DNA of 64,000 bases, from assembly GCA_020161065.1 (NCBI GenBank), contig JAIUPH010000020.1:1-64000 (forward strand), in the 5' to 3' direction. The stretch comes from Pseudomonadota bacterium (GTDB lineage Bacteria > Pseudomonadota > Gammaproteobacteria > Burkholderiales > Burkholderiaceae_C). Below are positions 1 to 8,127 of this stretch, piece by piece (positions within the stretch are counted from its first letter, which is position 1; every line of letters begins with the position of its first letter). A program made the translations under genes and the position numbers. The notes beneath the pieces are model-generated. The model saw nothing but the letters and a program-made list of their open reading frames with translations. It was not told the origin of the DNA and searched no databases.

Positions 1-760
1 ACAGGCCGCCAGGCAGCGCGCAGCCCAGGAGCGCGAGGAGCGCATCCGCGCGGCGCTGGAGCAACTGCCGCAGGTACAGGCGGCCAAGCGGCGCAACGGC
101 GACAAGCCCGAGGACGCACGCGCGAGCACCACCGACGCCGATGCGCGGGTGATGAAGATGGGCGACGGCGGCTTCAGGCCGGCGTTCAACGTGCAGATGG
201 CCACCACCTGCGAGGATCAAGTCATCGTCGGCGTGGACGTGAGCAACGCCGGCAGCGACATGGCGCAGATGGCGCCGATGGTCCAGCAAGTCATCCAGCG
301 CACCGGCAGCACGCCCGAGCAATGGCTGGTCGACGGCGGGTTCCCGGCGCACGAGCAGATCGACGCGGTGCACCAGCACAGCCAAGGCCAGACCGAAGTC
401 ATCGCGCCGGTACCCGAGCCCAGGCGCAAGCCAGGCGACGACGACGGCGCGCCGGCGGACAAACACCAGCGCAAGCAAGGCGACTCTGAGCCCGTGGCGC
501 AGTGGCGAGCCCGCATGGCCGACGACGAAGTCAAGCAGCAGTACAAGCAGCGCGCGGCCACGGCCGAATGCGTCAACGCGCTGGCACGCAACCGCGGTCT
601 GCAGCGCATGCCCGTGCGCGGGCTGAGCAAGGCTCGCGCCGTGGCCTACCTGTACGCGCTGGCACACAACCTGATGCGCATGGTCAAGATCGCGCCGCAA
701 CTGATCGCTGCGGGCACAGGTGCGTCCGCTGGGGCCGCAGCGGCGGCATGAAAGGGGCCT
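1..760 (+). mobile_element. 3' part of an IS1182-type insertion sequence
   Basis: The window opens inside an insertion sequence; only the right part is visible. The transposase reads in frame from base 2 to its stop at 751. The right end of the element must lie shortly after the stop, somewhere before the dehydrogenase gene at 921. I could not define a terminal inverted repeat because the left end is outside the window. The element borders a catabolic gene island, which fits horizontal acquisition or rearrangement, but that is inference. Confidence 0.6.
2..751 (+). CDS. IS1182 family transposase, C-terminal part (5' end outside window)
   Basis: The reading frame is open from base 2 without a start codon in view, so this is the C-terminal ~249 residues of a DDE transposase. 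The segment with DADARVMKMGDGGFRPAFN is typical of the IS1182 family core. The second catalytic aspartate is expected in the LVDGGF segment and the glutamate in AATAECVNA near the C-terminus, both present. The alanine-rich tail ends at a TGA. No frameshift is visible in this part, so the copy could be intact. The enzyme would cut and join DNA ends of the element. Confidence 0.85.
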   Translation, partial: QAARQRAAQEREERIRAALEQLPQVQAAKRRNGDKPEDARASTTDADARVMKMGDGGFRPAFNVQMATTCEDQVIVGVDVSNAGSDMAQMAPMVQQVIQRTGSTPEQWLVDGGFPAHEQIDAVHQHSQGQTEVIAPVPEPRRKPGDDDGAPADKHQRKQGDSEPVAQWRARMADDEVKQQYKQRAATAECVNALARNRGLQRMPVRGLSKARAVAYLYALAHNLMRMVKIAPQLIAAGTGASAGAAAAA

Positions 761-920
761 GAAGTGAACAAGCGGCCCCCAACAAGCTCTGATCGACCCA
801 GGCCGGCGCTCGACCGACTCTGGACCCTCCCAGCGCGCCTGCAAGTCGCCGGCCGCTGCACCTCATCGTGCGTCGGCCGCTCGGCCTGCGGCGATCAAAT
901 GCTTCTCAGGCTCTGAGGCG

Positions 921-2084
921 ATGGCTGCGCTGGCCGCCGTCGACGACTACCGCGCGCTGGCGCGGCGGCGGCTGGCCCGCATCGCCTTCGACTACCTGGA
1001 CGGCGGCGCCGAGGACGGCGGCGCGCTGGCGCGCAACCGCGCCGCCTTCGCGGCGCTGCGCTTCGAGCCGCGCGTGCTGCGCGACGTGCGCGAGGTCGAC
1101 ACCGGCGTCGAGCTGTTCGGCCGCCGCCAGGCCTGGCCGGTGCTGGTCGGCCCCACCGGCCTGAACGGCTTGTACGCGCCGCGCGCCGAAGAGGCACTGG
1201 CGCGCGCCGCGCGCGACGCCGGCGTGCCCTTCGTGCTGTCCACCGCGTCCAACTCGCTGCTGGAAGACGTGCGCGCGGCGAGCGACGGCGACCTCTGGCT
1301 GCAGCTCTACGTCAGCCAGGACCGGCGCATCGCCGAAGACCTGATGCGCCGCGCCCGCGCCGCGCAGTTCAGCACGCTGATGCTGACCGTCGACACCCAG
1401 GTGCACGGCAAGCGCGACCACGACATCCGCAACGGCTTTCGCATCCCGATGCCGCTCACGCCGCGGCTCGCCGCCGACGTGCTGACGCACCCGCGCTGGT
1501 GCTGGCGCATGCTGCGCCAGGGCGGGTCGCCGCAGTTCCTGAACCTCGCGCGCAGCGCCGGCCTGGGCCCGGGGCTGCGCGCGCAGGCAGGGCTGCTGGG
1601 CCGCAGCATGGACACCGGCCTCCATTGGGCCGACCTCGACTGGCTGCGCCGCCACTGGCCGGGCCGCCTGGTCGTCAAGGGCGTGCTCGCGGCCGACGAT
1701 GCGCGGCTGGCCGCCGAGCATGGCGCCGACGGCATCGTCGTCAGCAACCACGGCGGCCGCCAGCTCGAAAGCGCGCCCAGCGCGCTGCAGGCGCTGCCGG
1801 CCATCCAGGCGGCGGCCAGCGGCATGACGGTGATGGTCGACGGCGGCGTGCGCCGCGGCGCCGACATCGCCAAGGCCTGCGCGTTAGGCGCCGCCGCGGT
1901 GCTGCTGGGCCGCGCCCCGCTGTACGGCCTGGCCGCCCGCGGCGCGCGCGGCGCCGCCGAGGTGCTGGGCCTGCTGCGCAACGAATTCGAAACCACGCTG
2001 CGCCTGATCGGCGAGCCGCAGGCCGCGCGGCTGCACGCCGGCGTGCTGGCGGCCGGCAGCGTGCAGCGGCTGCAGGCCTTGTGA
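921..2084 (+). CDS. FMN-dependent alpha-hydroxy-acid dehydrogenase/oxidase (lactate or mandelate dehydrogenase type)
   Basis: A 387-residue TIM-barrel flavoenzyme of the LldD/MdlB/glycolate oxidase family, which oxidises 2-hydroxy acids to 2-oxo acids with FMN. The active-site segment SNHGGRQL lies at about residues 275-282, with catalytic His277 and substrate-binding Arg280. Lys253 in VVKGV and the phosphate-binding VDGGVRRG segment near residue 311 are also in place. Length is normal for the family. The next gene downstream is an IclR regulator on the same strand. Substrate cannot be set from sequence; neighbouring ring-oxidation type genes make an aromatic hydroxy acid such as mandelate possible, but lactate is equally likely. 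No lldP-type permease is adjacent. Confidence 0.85.
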   Translation: MAALAAVDDYRALARRRLARIAFDYLDGGAEDGGALARNRAAFAALRFEPRVLRDVREVDTGVELFGRRQAWPVLVGPTGLNGLYAPRAEEALARAARDAGVPFVLSTASNSLLEDVRAASDGDLWLQLYVSQDRRIAEDLMRRARAAQFSTLMLTVDTQVHGKRDHDIRNGFRIPMPLTPRLAADVLTHPRWCWRMLRQGGSPQFLNLARSAGLGPGLRAQAGLLGRSMDTGLHWADLDWLRRHWPGRLVVKGVLAADDARLAAEHGADGIVVSNHGGRQLESAPSALQALPAIQAAASGMTVMVDGGVRRGADIAKACALGAAAVLLGRAPLYGLAARGARGAAEVLGLLRNEFETTLRLIGEPQAARLHAGVLAAGSVQRLQAL

Positions 2085-2165
2085 CGGCCGGCGGCCGAAC
2101 CGCGCACCGACCCACACACGCATCCGCACGTCGCGACCTACACGCGCATCCGCACACCCAAGCGC

Positions 2166-3071
2166 ATGACCACCACGTTGCCCGTCATCCCATTGGCCAG
2201 CCGCGACAATGCGGCCGTGTCGACCACCGATCCCGAGGCACCCAGCCACCCACCCGCCGCCGCCGCCCGCCCCGGGCCGCGGCGGACCACCGAGCGCTCG
2301 TCGCTGTTCGTCGGCTCCACCGAGAAGGCCTTCCAGGTGCTGGAGGCCTTCGACGGCCCGCACCGCCACATGACGCTGGCCGAGATCGCGCGCGCCGCCG
2401 AGCTGGACCGCAGCGCCACCCAGCGCCTGGTCTACACGCTGGAGAAGCTGGGCTATCTGCAACGGCTGCCCGACTCGCTGCTCTACGGGCTGACGTCCAA
2501 AGTGCTGCGCCTGTCGTACAACTACCTGCGCGCCCATGCGCTGATCGACAAGGCCTCGCCCTACCTGCTGGACATCAGCCGCACGCTGGGCGAGACCACC
2601 AACCTGCAGGAGCTGGACGGGTCCGACATCGTCTTCGTCGCGCGCTTTCCGGGGCGCCACCTCGTCAACGTCGACTTCGCGGTCGGCAGCCGGCTGCCGG
2701 CGGTGTTCACCGCCTCGGGCACGGCCATCCTGTCGCGGCTGGCGCCGGCCGAGCGGCTGGCGCTGCTGCAGCGCACGCCGCTCAACCCGATCACGCCCTA
2801 CACCGAGCTGGACCCGCCCAAGCTGCTGGCCCGCATGCAGACCGCTGCGGAACGCGGTTATGCCATGGTGATGAACGAGACCGTGCTCGGCGACATCTCG
2901 GTGGCCGCGCCGATCACCAACCACCGCGGCGAGGCGGTGGCGGCGATCAACATCTCGGTGCCCACCACGCGCTGGAGCTGGGAAAGCGCCGAGGCCAAGC
3001 TGGTGCCGCACGTGCAGGTGGCGGCCACCTCGATCTCGCAGGCCAAGTTCGCCGGCTACGAAGCCAAGTGA
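2166..3071 (+). CDS. IclR family transcriptional regulator
   Basis: A 301-residue protein with a proline/alanine-rich N-terminal extension (about residues 20-40), an IclR winged helix at about residues 50-105 (LAEIARAAELDRSATQRLVYTLEKLGYL) and the IclR effector-binding domain beyond about residue 120. IclR proteins usually control nearby catabolic genes in response to an aromatic or organic acid. The start at 2166 is followed by a GTG at 2217 that would remove most of the low-complexity leader, so the true start is uncertain. Its last 16 bases overlap the end of the convergent VOC gene. It probably controls the dehydrogenase upstream or the monooxygenase cluster downstream. Confidence 0.85.
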   Translation: MTTTLPVIPLASRDNAAVSTTDPEAPSHPPAAAARPGPRRTTERSSLFVGSTEKAFQVLEAFDGPHRHMTLAEIARAAELDRSATQRLVYTLEKLGYLQRLPDSLLYGLTSKVLRLSYNYLRAHALIDKASPYLLDISRTLGETTNLQELDGSDIVFVARFPGRHLVNVDFAVGSRLPAVFTASGTAILSRLAPAERLALLQRTPLNPITPYTELDPPKLLARMQTAAERGYAMVMNETVLGDISVAAPITNHRGEAVAAINISVPTTRWSWESAEAKLVPHVQVAATSISQAKFAGYEAK

Positions 3072-3661
3072 GCGGCCGCCGGCGCCAAGGCGCCGCGCAC
3101 TTCGGAGACCGGCAAGTGCACGCGCCGCGGCAACAGCGATTGCTCGCTTTCCCCGGCGCGAAGCCGCGCCAGCCATGCATCGGGGTCGTATTCCACGCCG
3201 ATCGGGTTGGCGCTGAAATGCGGGCCTTCCATGAACGCGTTGGCCTCGTCGTGGCTGGCGAAGCAATCGACCTGGAATTCCATCTGGTTGCCATCCGGGT
3301 CGCCGTAATACAACGAGACGGTGACGCCGTGGTGGATGCACCAATAGGGGCGAATGCCTAGCGCCTTCAGCTCTTCATACTTGCCGAGCAATTCGGCGAG
3401 CGAGGCGAAACCGTAGGCCACGTGATCGACGCCGATTTCGCCGCGCCCGGCAGCGGGCGCTGCGGCGCCGGGCTTCAGCACGTCGAGATTGGCGATCGCG
3501 AAGCGATGGTGTTCATCGTCGTAGGTCAGGAACGCCAGCGCGTCGTTGCCGTATTGCACTTTGGCGCCGAACACGCGCTGGTACCAGCGCAGCATTTCCT
3601 GGAAGCGGCGCGTGCGATAGACGACGTGCGCAAACGTGCGGGGGCGGATGGGGTCGGGCAT
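3056..3661 (-). CDS. VOC-fold, extradiol dioxygenase-like protein
   Basis: A 201-residue single vicinal-oxygen-chelate domain protein. The expected type I metal ligands are present at family positions: His12 (FAHVVY), His80 (GVDHVAYG) and Glu128 (DPDGNQMEFQV), the 2-His-1-carboxylate set of extradiol dioxygenases and glyoxalases. The C-terminal ~60 residues after the VOC fold carry no recognised motif. It lies just downstream of an alpha/beta hydrolase and an FAD monooxygenase on the same strand, the arrangement expected for hydroxylation, meta ring cleavage and hydrolysis. An alternative is a non-dioxygenase VOC enzyme, since ligands alone do not prove ring cleavage. Confidence 0.75.
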   Translation of the reverse strand: MPDPIRPRTFAHVVYRTRRFQEMLRWYQRVFGAKVQYGNDALAFLTYDDEHHRFAIANLDVLKPGAAAPAAGRGEIGVDHVAYGFASLAELLGKYEELKALGIRPYWCIHHGVTVSLYYGDPDGNQMEFQVDCFASHDEANAFMEGPHFSANPIGVEYDPDAWLARLRAGESEQSLLPRRVHLPVSEVRGALAPAAAHLAS

Positions 3662-3711
3662 GGCGTCCTCCGTTCAGGGTGGGTACTGCGTCGAGCCGGT
3701 GCGGCGGTGCG

Positions 3712-4524
3712 TCAACGCGGCGGCAATGAGGTCAGGAACTCGGTCAATGCCAGCGTCAGTTCCTGCGGCCGTTCCAAGGGCAGCGAATGGCCGGCGCCGG
3801 CGAAGGCGGCAAAGCGCGCCTGCGGCAGCGCGCTGCGGTAGTGGTCGGCCAGCGCCAGCGGTGCGCCGGCGTCGTCTTCGCCCCAGGCGATGAGCGTCGG
3901 CATGGCAAGCTCGCGCAAGCGCGCAACGATCGATTCATACGACAGCGGCACGCGCATCGCCAATGCCAGGCCGTCGCGCGGATGCGCCGCAAACGTCGCG
4001 CGCGCCGCGCGAACCACCTCGGGCCGGTGGCGCTGCGTTGCGGGGCTGAACATCATGTCCAACGCGCCATCGAACACGGCCGCGCAGCGCGCCGCGTCGC
4101 CTTCGGCGAGCGCCGCCGACGACTGCATCAGCCACGCCCGCGCGCCTTCGGCAGCCGCCAGCGGCGTCGCATCCATGACGACCAGCGCGCGCACCATGTC
4201 CGGATGCGCAAGCGCCAGCCGCGTGAAAATCGCCGCGCCCTGGCTCAGGCCGACGAAGACGGCCTCGCGCGCGCCGAGCGCCTGCACGAACTCGACGGTG
4301 TCGTCGACGAGGTCGCCCGCCGACCAGCCGCCTTCGCGAAAGCCGCTCAGCCCGTGGCCCGGCCAGTCGAGGCGCACGCAGCGATAACGCCGTTGCAAGG
4401 CCGCCGCTTGCGCGCCGAACATGCCGCGGTCGAACAACAGGCCGTGTCCGAAGACGACGAGCGGCCCGTCGCCCGCGTCTTCGAACGCGTAGCGCTGGCC
4501 GCGCACCATCACCGTCTGGGTCAT
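3712..4524 (-). CDS. alpha/beta hydrolase, possible meta-cleavage product hydrolase
   Basis: A 270-residue alpha/beta-fold hydrolase. It shows an oxyanion-type GHG near residue 26, the nucleophile elbow GLSQGA with Ser94, an acidic residue at Asp218/219 (GEDDAG) and His246 in GAGHSLPLERP, so the triad is complete. The start at 4524 overlaps the stop of the upstream FAD monooxygenase as ATGA, so the two are translationally coupled. With the monooxygenase and the VOC protein it resembles an MhpA/MhpC-type set, where the hydrolase splits the C-C bond of a ring-cleavage product. Esterase or lactonase activity is an equally valid reading. Confidence 0.8.
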   Translation of the reverse strand: MTQTVMVRGQRYAFEDAGDGPLVVFGHGLLFDRGMFGAQAAALQRRYRCVRLDWPGHGLSGFREGGWSAGDLVDDTVEFVQALGAREAVFVGLSQGAAIFTRLALAHPDMVRALVVMDATPLAAAEGARAWLMQSSAALAEGDAARCAAVFDGALDMMFSPATQRHRPEVVRAARATFAAHPRDGLALAMRVPLSYESIVARLRELAMPTLIAWGEDDAGAPLALADHYRSALPQARFAAFAGAGHSLPLERPQELTLALTEFLTSLPPR

Positions 4525-6221
4525 GCTGCCAGAGGCTGCGCCACGCGGGCGCGGCCGGCCAGGCGATCGAGCAGCGCCTGCGCGTCGCTCGGAAACTGCT
4601 CGCCGCACCAAGCCACGTGCTGGTCGGGCCGGATGAGCGCCAGCGCGCAGCCATAGCGGTTGCGCAATTCCGGGTCGTCGATCGGCAGGTGCTTCACGGG
4701 CCATCCGGCCGCCAGCAATTGCCGCATCGCCTGCATGCCGGCGCTGCCCGAGCCGATGTCCAGCAGCGTGTACTCGGCGCCGAAGCGGTCGTACAAGGCC
4801 GTGCCTTGCGCATCGCGGTGCATCGGCGCGCGGTGGCCCGGCGCGCACCAGGCGATGTTGCGCTGCGGGTCGTAAGGAATCTCGCGCGCCGGCGCTTCAG
4901 CGGCGGCGACGATCGGCGAGCCGGTGTAGCGCTGGTCGAGCACGATGCCGTCGTTGCGCCATTGCGGCCGCAGGTGAACGCCGATGTCTTCGCCCATGCG
5001 CTTGCGCCGCGCCTGCGCGGCGTCATCGTCGCCTTCGATGGCCAGCCATTGCGCGAGCAACGCGAACGTCGAGAACAGCCGGTCGTGGTTGGCCAGCACC
5101 TCGCCCTTGGTGCGCAAGGCCATGCCGCGCCGCTCCGGCGTGTAGCTGTCCAGCAGTTCATCGCCCGCCCACCCGCGCAGCACGTGGGCGAGCTTCCAGC
5201 CCAGGTTGACGGCATCGCCGACGCCCAGGTTGAGGTTGTGCCCGCCCAGCGGCGGAATGATGTGCGTGGCGTCGCCGGCAATGAACACATGGCGCCGGCC
5301 GTAGCGGTCGGCGATGAGGTCGTAGTACGAGAATGGGAAGCTGCGCTCGAAAGTGAAGGCGATGTCGGGGCCGATCGCCAGGCGCACCAGCGCTTCGGGG
5401 TCGACGCCGTCGGCCGTCTGGTCTTCCAGCAGATTGACCTGCAGCTCCCAGCGCGAGCCTTGCACCAGCCGCGCCAGGCCGCGCACCTGCGGCTGCGCGC
5501 ACAAGTACATCACCGAGTCGGGAATGCCGCGCCGGCGCATGTCGTCCAGCAGCCCGGGGGCATCGAAGAACAGCGCAATCACGCGCGACAGCACGCCGCC
5601 GCCCTGGTAGCTCAGGCCGGCCGATTCGCGCACGAAGCTGCGCGCGCCGTCGCAGCCGACCACGTAGCGCGCGTGGAACCAGCGCTCGGCGCCATCCTGG
5701 CGGACCTGCACGCGCACCGGGCCGCCCTCGCCTGCCTCGCCTTCCTCGATGGCCGTCGCCTGCGCGCGCATCTCGATCACGGCGCCCAGCTCGCGTGCGC
5801 GGCGCAGCAGCACCTGCTGCATCTGCCCCTGCGCGACCCACAGCGAGTCTTCGGCGCTGTCGTCCAGGACGCGATGCCAGCCCAGGCCTTCGCCCCGCAC
5901 GCAGGTGATCGCCGAACCGCCGAGCGTCTGCACCAGCGTGACGTTGCCGGGCCAATCCTTGGGGACGTAGTTGATGTCCTTCAGCGACTGCGCCACGCCC
6001 CAGCGCCGCAAGTGCTCCATCGTGCGCTTGTTGGCGTTCATCGCGCGCGTCCACCAGCTGCCGATTTCCGGCACCTGCTCGACCAGGTGCACGCGAATGC
6101 CGCGCAGGCCGAGCTCGATCGCCAGCGCAGCGCCGACCGGCCCTGCACCGACGATGAGGACATCGGTCTCGGTGATGCCGGCGCTGCGCGCCGCGGTGCT
6201 TGCTGTCGCTTTCGATGTCAT
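4521..6221 (-). CDS. FAD-dependent aromatic monooxygenase (MhpA/PHBH-like)
   Basis: A flavoprotein hydroxylase of 566 residues in the PHBH/MhpA superfamily. The N-terminal dinucleotide fold GAGPVG is at residues 25-30, the DG motif is at about 191-192 (VVGCDGARSFVRE), and the GD motif is at about 316-317 (FIAGDATHIIPPLGG), all intact. A C-terminal thioredoxin-like domain is expected from the length. The start at 6221 was chosen because upstream codons read into non-family sequence. It is the first gene of a coupled pair with the hydrolase. The expected reaction is NAD(P)H- and O2-dependent ring hydroxylation of a phenolic compound; the substrate is unknown. Confidence 0.85.
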   Translation of the reverse strand: MTSKATASTAARSAGITETDVLIVGAGPVGAALAIELGLRGIRVHLVEQVPEIGSWWTRAMNANKRTMEHLRRWGVAQSLKDINYVPKDWPGNVTLVQTLGGSAITCVRGEGLGWHRVLDDSAEDSLWVAQGQMQQVLLRRARELGAVIEMRAQATAIEEGEAGEGGPVRVQVRQDGAERWFHARYVVGCDGARSFVRESAGLSYQGGGVLSRVIALFFDAPGLLDDMRRRGIPDSVMYLCAQPQVRGLARLVQGSRWELQVNLLEDQTADGVDPEALVRLAIGPDIAFTFERSFPFSYYDLIADRYGRRHVFIAGDATHIIPPLGGHNLNLGVGDAVNLGWKLAHVLRGWAGDELLDSYTPERRGMALRTKGEVLANHDRLFSTFALLAQWLAIEGDDDAAQARRKRMGEDIGVHLRPQWRNDGIVLDQRYTGSPIVAAAEAPAREIPYDPQRNIAWCAPGHRAPMHRDAQGTALYDRFGAEYTLLDIGSGSAGMQAMRQLLAAGWPVKHLPIDDPELRNRYGCALALIRPDQHVAWCGEQFPSDAQALLDRLAGRARVAQPLAA

Positions 6222-6437
6222 GGCCTGGCTCGTCGGGTCATTCGGGATGGCAGCCACTGTCGCGCCCGCTACGCCGCGGCGCTGCGCGAAAGGTGCGCAA
6301 GTGGGCGTTTCTTGCGGTTCGCTGTGCCGTCGCGCGCCGCCTGTTGACGACGGGCAAGATCCGCCGCGTGCAGCACGAATTGCCAAGTGCGCCGAGCTGG
6401 CATTCGTCAAAGTTCGCCGCCACATCTGGACACGGCG
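6222..6437. promoter_or_regulatory. divergent intergenic region between monooxygenase and DUF1302 gene
   Basis: This 216-bp gap separates two divergent operons and should hold promoters for both. A TTGACG hexamer occurs at 6344-6349 on the plus strand, but I see no convincing -10 partner, and no clear dyad operator. The likely regulators are the IclR, TetR or AraC proteins of the same island; this is inference. Confidence 0.4.
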
Positions 6438-8108
6438 ATGAACTTCAAACCTTCAGCAGCACGACGCATCGACCTGGTTCTCGCGATTGCCGCGTGCTGC
6501 GTGCCCGCGGCGCGGGCGATGGAGTTCGAGACCGGCAACACCGATTTCAAGGCGCGCTGGGACAACACGGTGAAGTACAGCGCGGCATGGCGCACGGCCG
6601 CGTTCGATGCCGACGTGGCCGGGCCGACGGCCGCGAACCCGATTCCCAACCTCGACGACGGCGACCGCAACTTCCGCGTGCGCGGGCTGATTTCCAACCG
6701 CTTCGACCTGCTGTCGGAATTCGACGCCTCGTACCGCAACTTCGGCCTGCGCCTGAGCGGCGCGGCCTGGTACGACAGCGGCTACCACGGACGCAACGAC
6801 AACGACTCGCCCGCCAGCGCGAACGCGCAATCGGTGCCGCACGACCGCTTCACCGATGCGACGCGAAAGCTGCAGGGCAACAAGGCCGAAATGCTCGACG
6901 CCTTCGTCTCCGGGCGCTTCGCGATCGGCGATTCGGCGCTCAACGTGCGCGCCGGCCGCTTCACGCAGCTCTATGGCGAATCGCTGTTCTTCGGCGGCAA
7001 CGGCATCGCCGCGGCGCAAGCGCCGGTGGACATCGTCAAGGCGCTGGCGGTGCCGAACTCGCAATTCAAGGAAATCCTGATCCCGGTGGGCCAGGTGTCG
7101 GCGCAATGGCAGGTCAGCCCGTCACTCAGCGCCGCGGCCTACCTGCAGACCGAATGGCGGCGAACGCGCCTGCCCGCCTCGGGCAGCTATTTCAGCTTCG
7201 GCGATGCCTTCGGCGACGGCGCCGAGCGCGTGTTGTTCGGCGCGCCGCTCGTGCTGGGCGGCGGGCCGGCGGCGCTCTGGCGCAGCGCCGACATCACGCC
7301 GCGCAACGGCGGCCAAGGCGGCGCGGCGCTGAAATGGAAAGCCGGCGACAGCGAGTACGGCTTTTATGCCGCGCGCTTCCACGACCACGTGCCGCAGTTG
7401 TACCTGCAGCCCGGCATCGGCGGCGTCGATCCGCTGAGCGGCCGCGTCGGCAGCTACGCGCTGGTGTACGGGCAAGGCATCACCGCCTACGGCGCCAGCG
7501 TCAGCACGGTGCTGGGCGGCGCCAACGTGGCCGCCGAAGTGTCGCTGCGCAAGAACATGCCCTTGAACGCCGTCGGCAACGCGGTGGTCGACCCCAGCGG
7601 CACCGGCAACGGCAGCGGCAACGCGCTGTTTCCGGTCGGCCGAACCTTGCATGCGCAGGTGTCGGCGGTTTCGCTGCTGCCCGCCGGCGCGCTGTGGCAA
7701 GGCGCCTCGTTCGTCGGCGAGCTGGCCTTCAATCGGCGGCTGTCGGTCACCGCGAACGCGGACCAGCTCGACCCCCACGTGACGCGCGACGCGAGCGCGC
7801 TGCGCTTCATCTTCCAGCCCGAGTACTTCCAGGTGCTGCCGGGGCTGGACCTGCAAGTGCCCATCGGCGTCGGCGTCGGCTTGTCGGGGTTCTCGTCGGT
7901 CAACGGCGTCGGCTTTCCGGGGCGGCACGCCGGCGACTTCAGCGTCGGCGTGAAGGGCACTTACGGCCAGGTCTGGCAAGGCTCGATCAACTACACGCGC
8001 TTCTTCGGCCGCGCCGCCGGCGTCATCGACGCGAACGGCGCGCTCACCGGCGCGCAGTTCCATCGCGACCGCGACTTCATCGCGCTGGCCGTGCAGCGCA
8101 CCTTCTGA
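6438..8108 (+). CDS. DUF1302 family outer-membrane-type protein
   Basis: A 556-residue exported protein. The N-terminus has an Arg-rich start, a hydrophobic core and an ARA cleavage site near residue 27. The mature part is rich in alternating aromatic/polar strands and Gly/Asn turns, ending in aromatic Phe (AVQRTF), which fits a beta-barrel. The segment beginning FETGNTDFKARWDNTVKYS is characteristic of DUF1302 proteins. In proteobacteria these are usually encoded next to DUF1329 proteins and clusters for hydrophobic or aromatic substrates, so a role in passage across the outer membrane is plausible. It is the first gene of a four-gene operon. The start at 6438 gives a clean signal peptide. 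Confidence 0.85.
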   Translation: MNFKPSAARRIDLVLAIAACCVPAARAMEFETGNTDFKARWDNTVKYSAAWRTAAFDADVAGPTAANPIPNLDDGDRNFRVRGLISNRFDLLSEFDASYRNFGLRLSGAAWYDSGYHGRNDNDSPASANAQSVPHDRFTDATRKLQGNKAEMLDAFVSGRFAIGDSALNVRAGRFTQLYGESLFFGGNGIAAAQAPVDIVKALAVPNSQFKEILIPVGQVSAQWQVSPSLSAAAYLQTEWRRTRLPASGSYFSFGDAFGDGAERVLFGAPLVLGGGPAALWRSADITPRNGGQGGAALKWKAGDSEYGFYAARFHDHVPQLYLQPGIGGVDPLSGRVGSYALVYGQGITAYGASVSTVLGGANVAAEVSLRKNMPLNAVGNAVVDPSGTGNGSGNALFPVGRTLHAQVSAVSLLPAGALWQGASFVGELAFNRRLSVTANADQLDPHVTRDASALRFIFQPEYFQVLPGLDLQVPIGVGVGLSGFSSVNGVGFPGRHAGDFSVGVKGTYGQVWQGSINYTRFFGRAAGVIDANGALTGAQFHRDRDFIALAVQRTF

Positions 8109-8127
8109 CCATCGCAAGGACACCTCC

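Noticed and set aside
217-630. Minus-strand frame inside the transposase
   Set aside because: Shadow frame; the plus strand encodes a recognisable DDE transposase.
2115-2160. Direct repeat of ACACGC(GC)ATCCGCAC before the IclR gene
   Set aside because: Two short imperfect copies only; compatible with chance or minor slippage and not supported as an operator.
6395-6425. Sigma-54-like TGGCA...TTCGC before the DUF1302 gene
   Set aside because: Spacing between the two elements does not fit the -24/-12 consensus.
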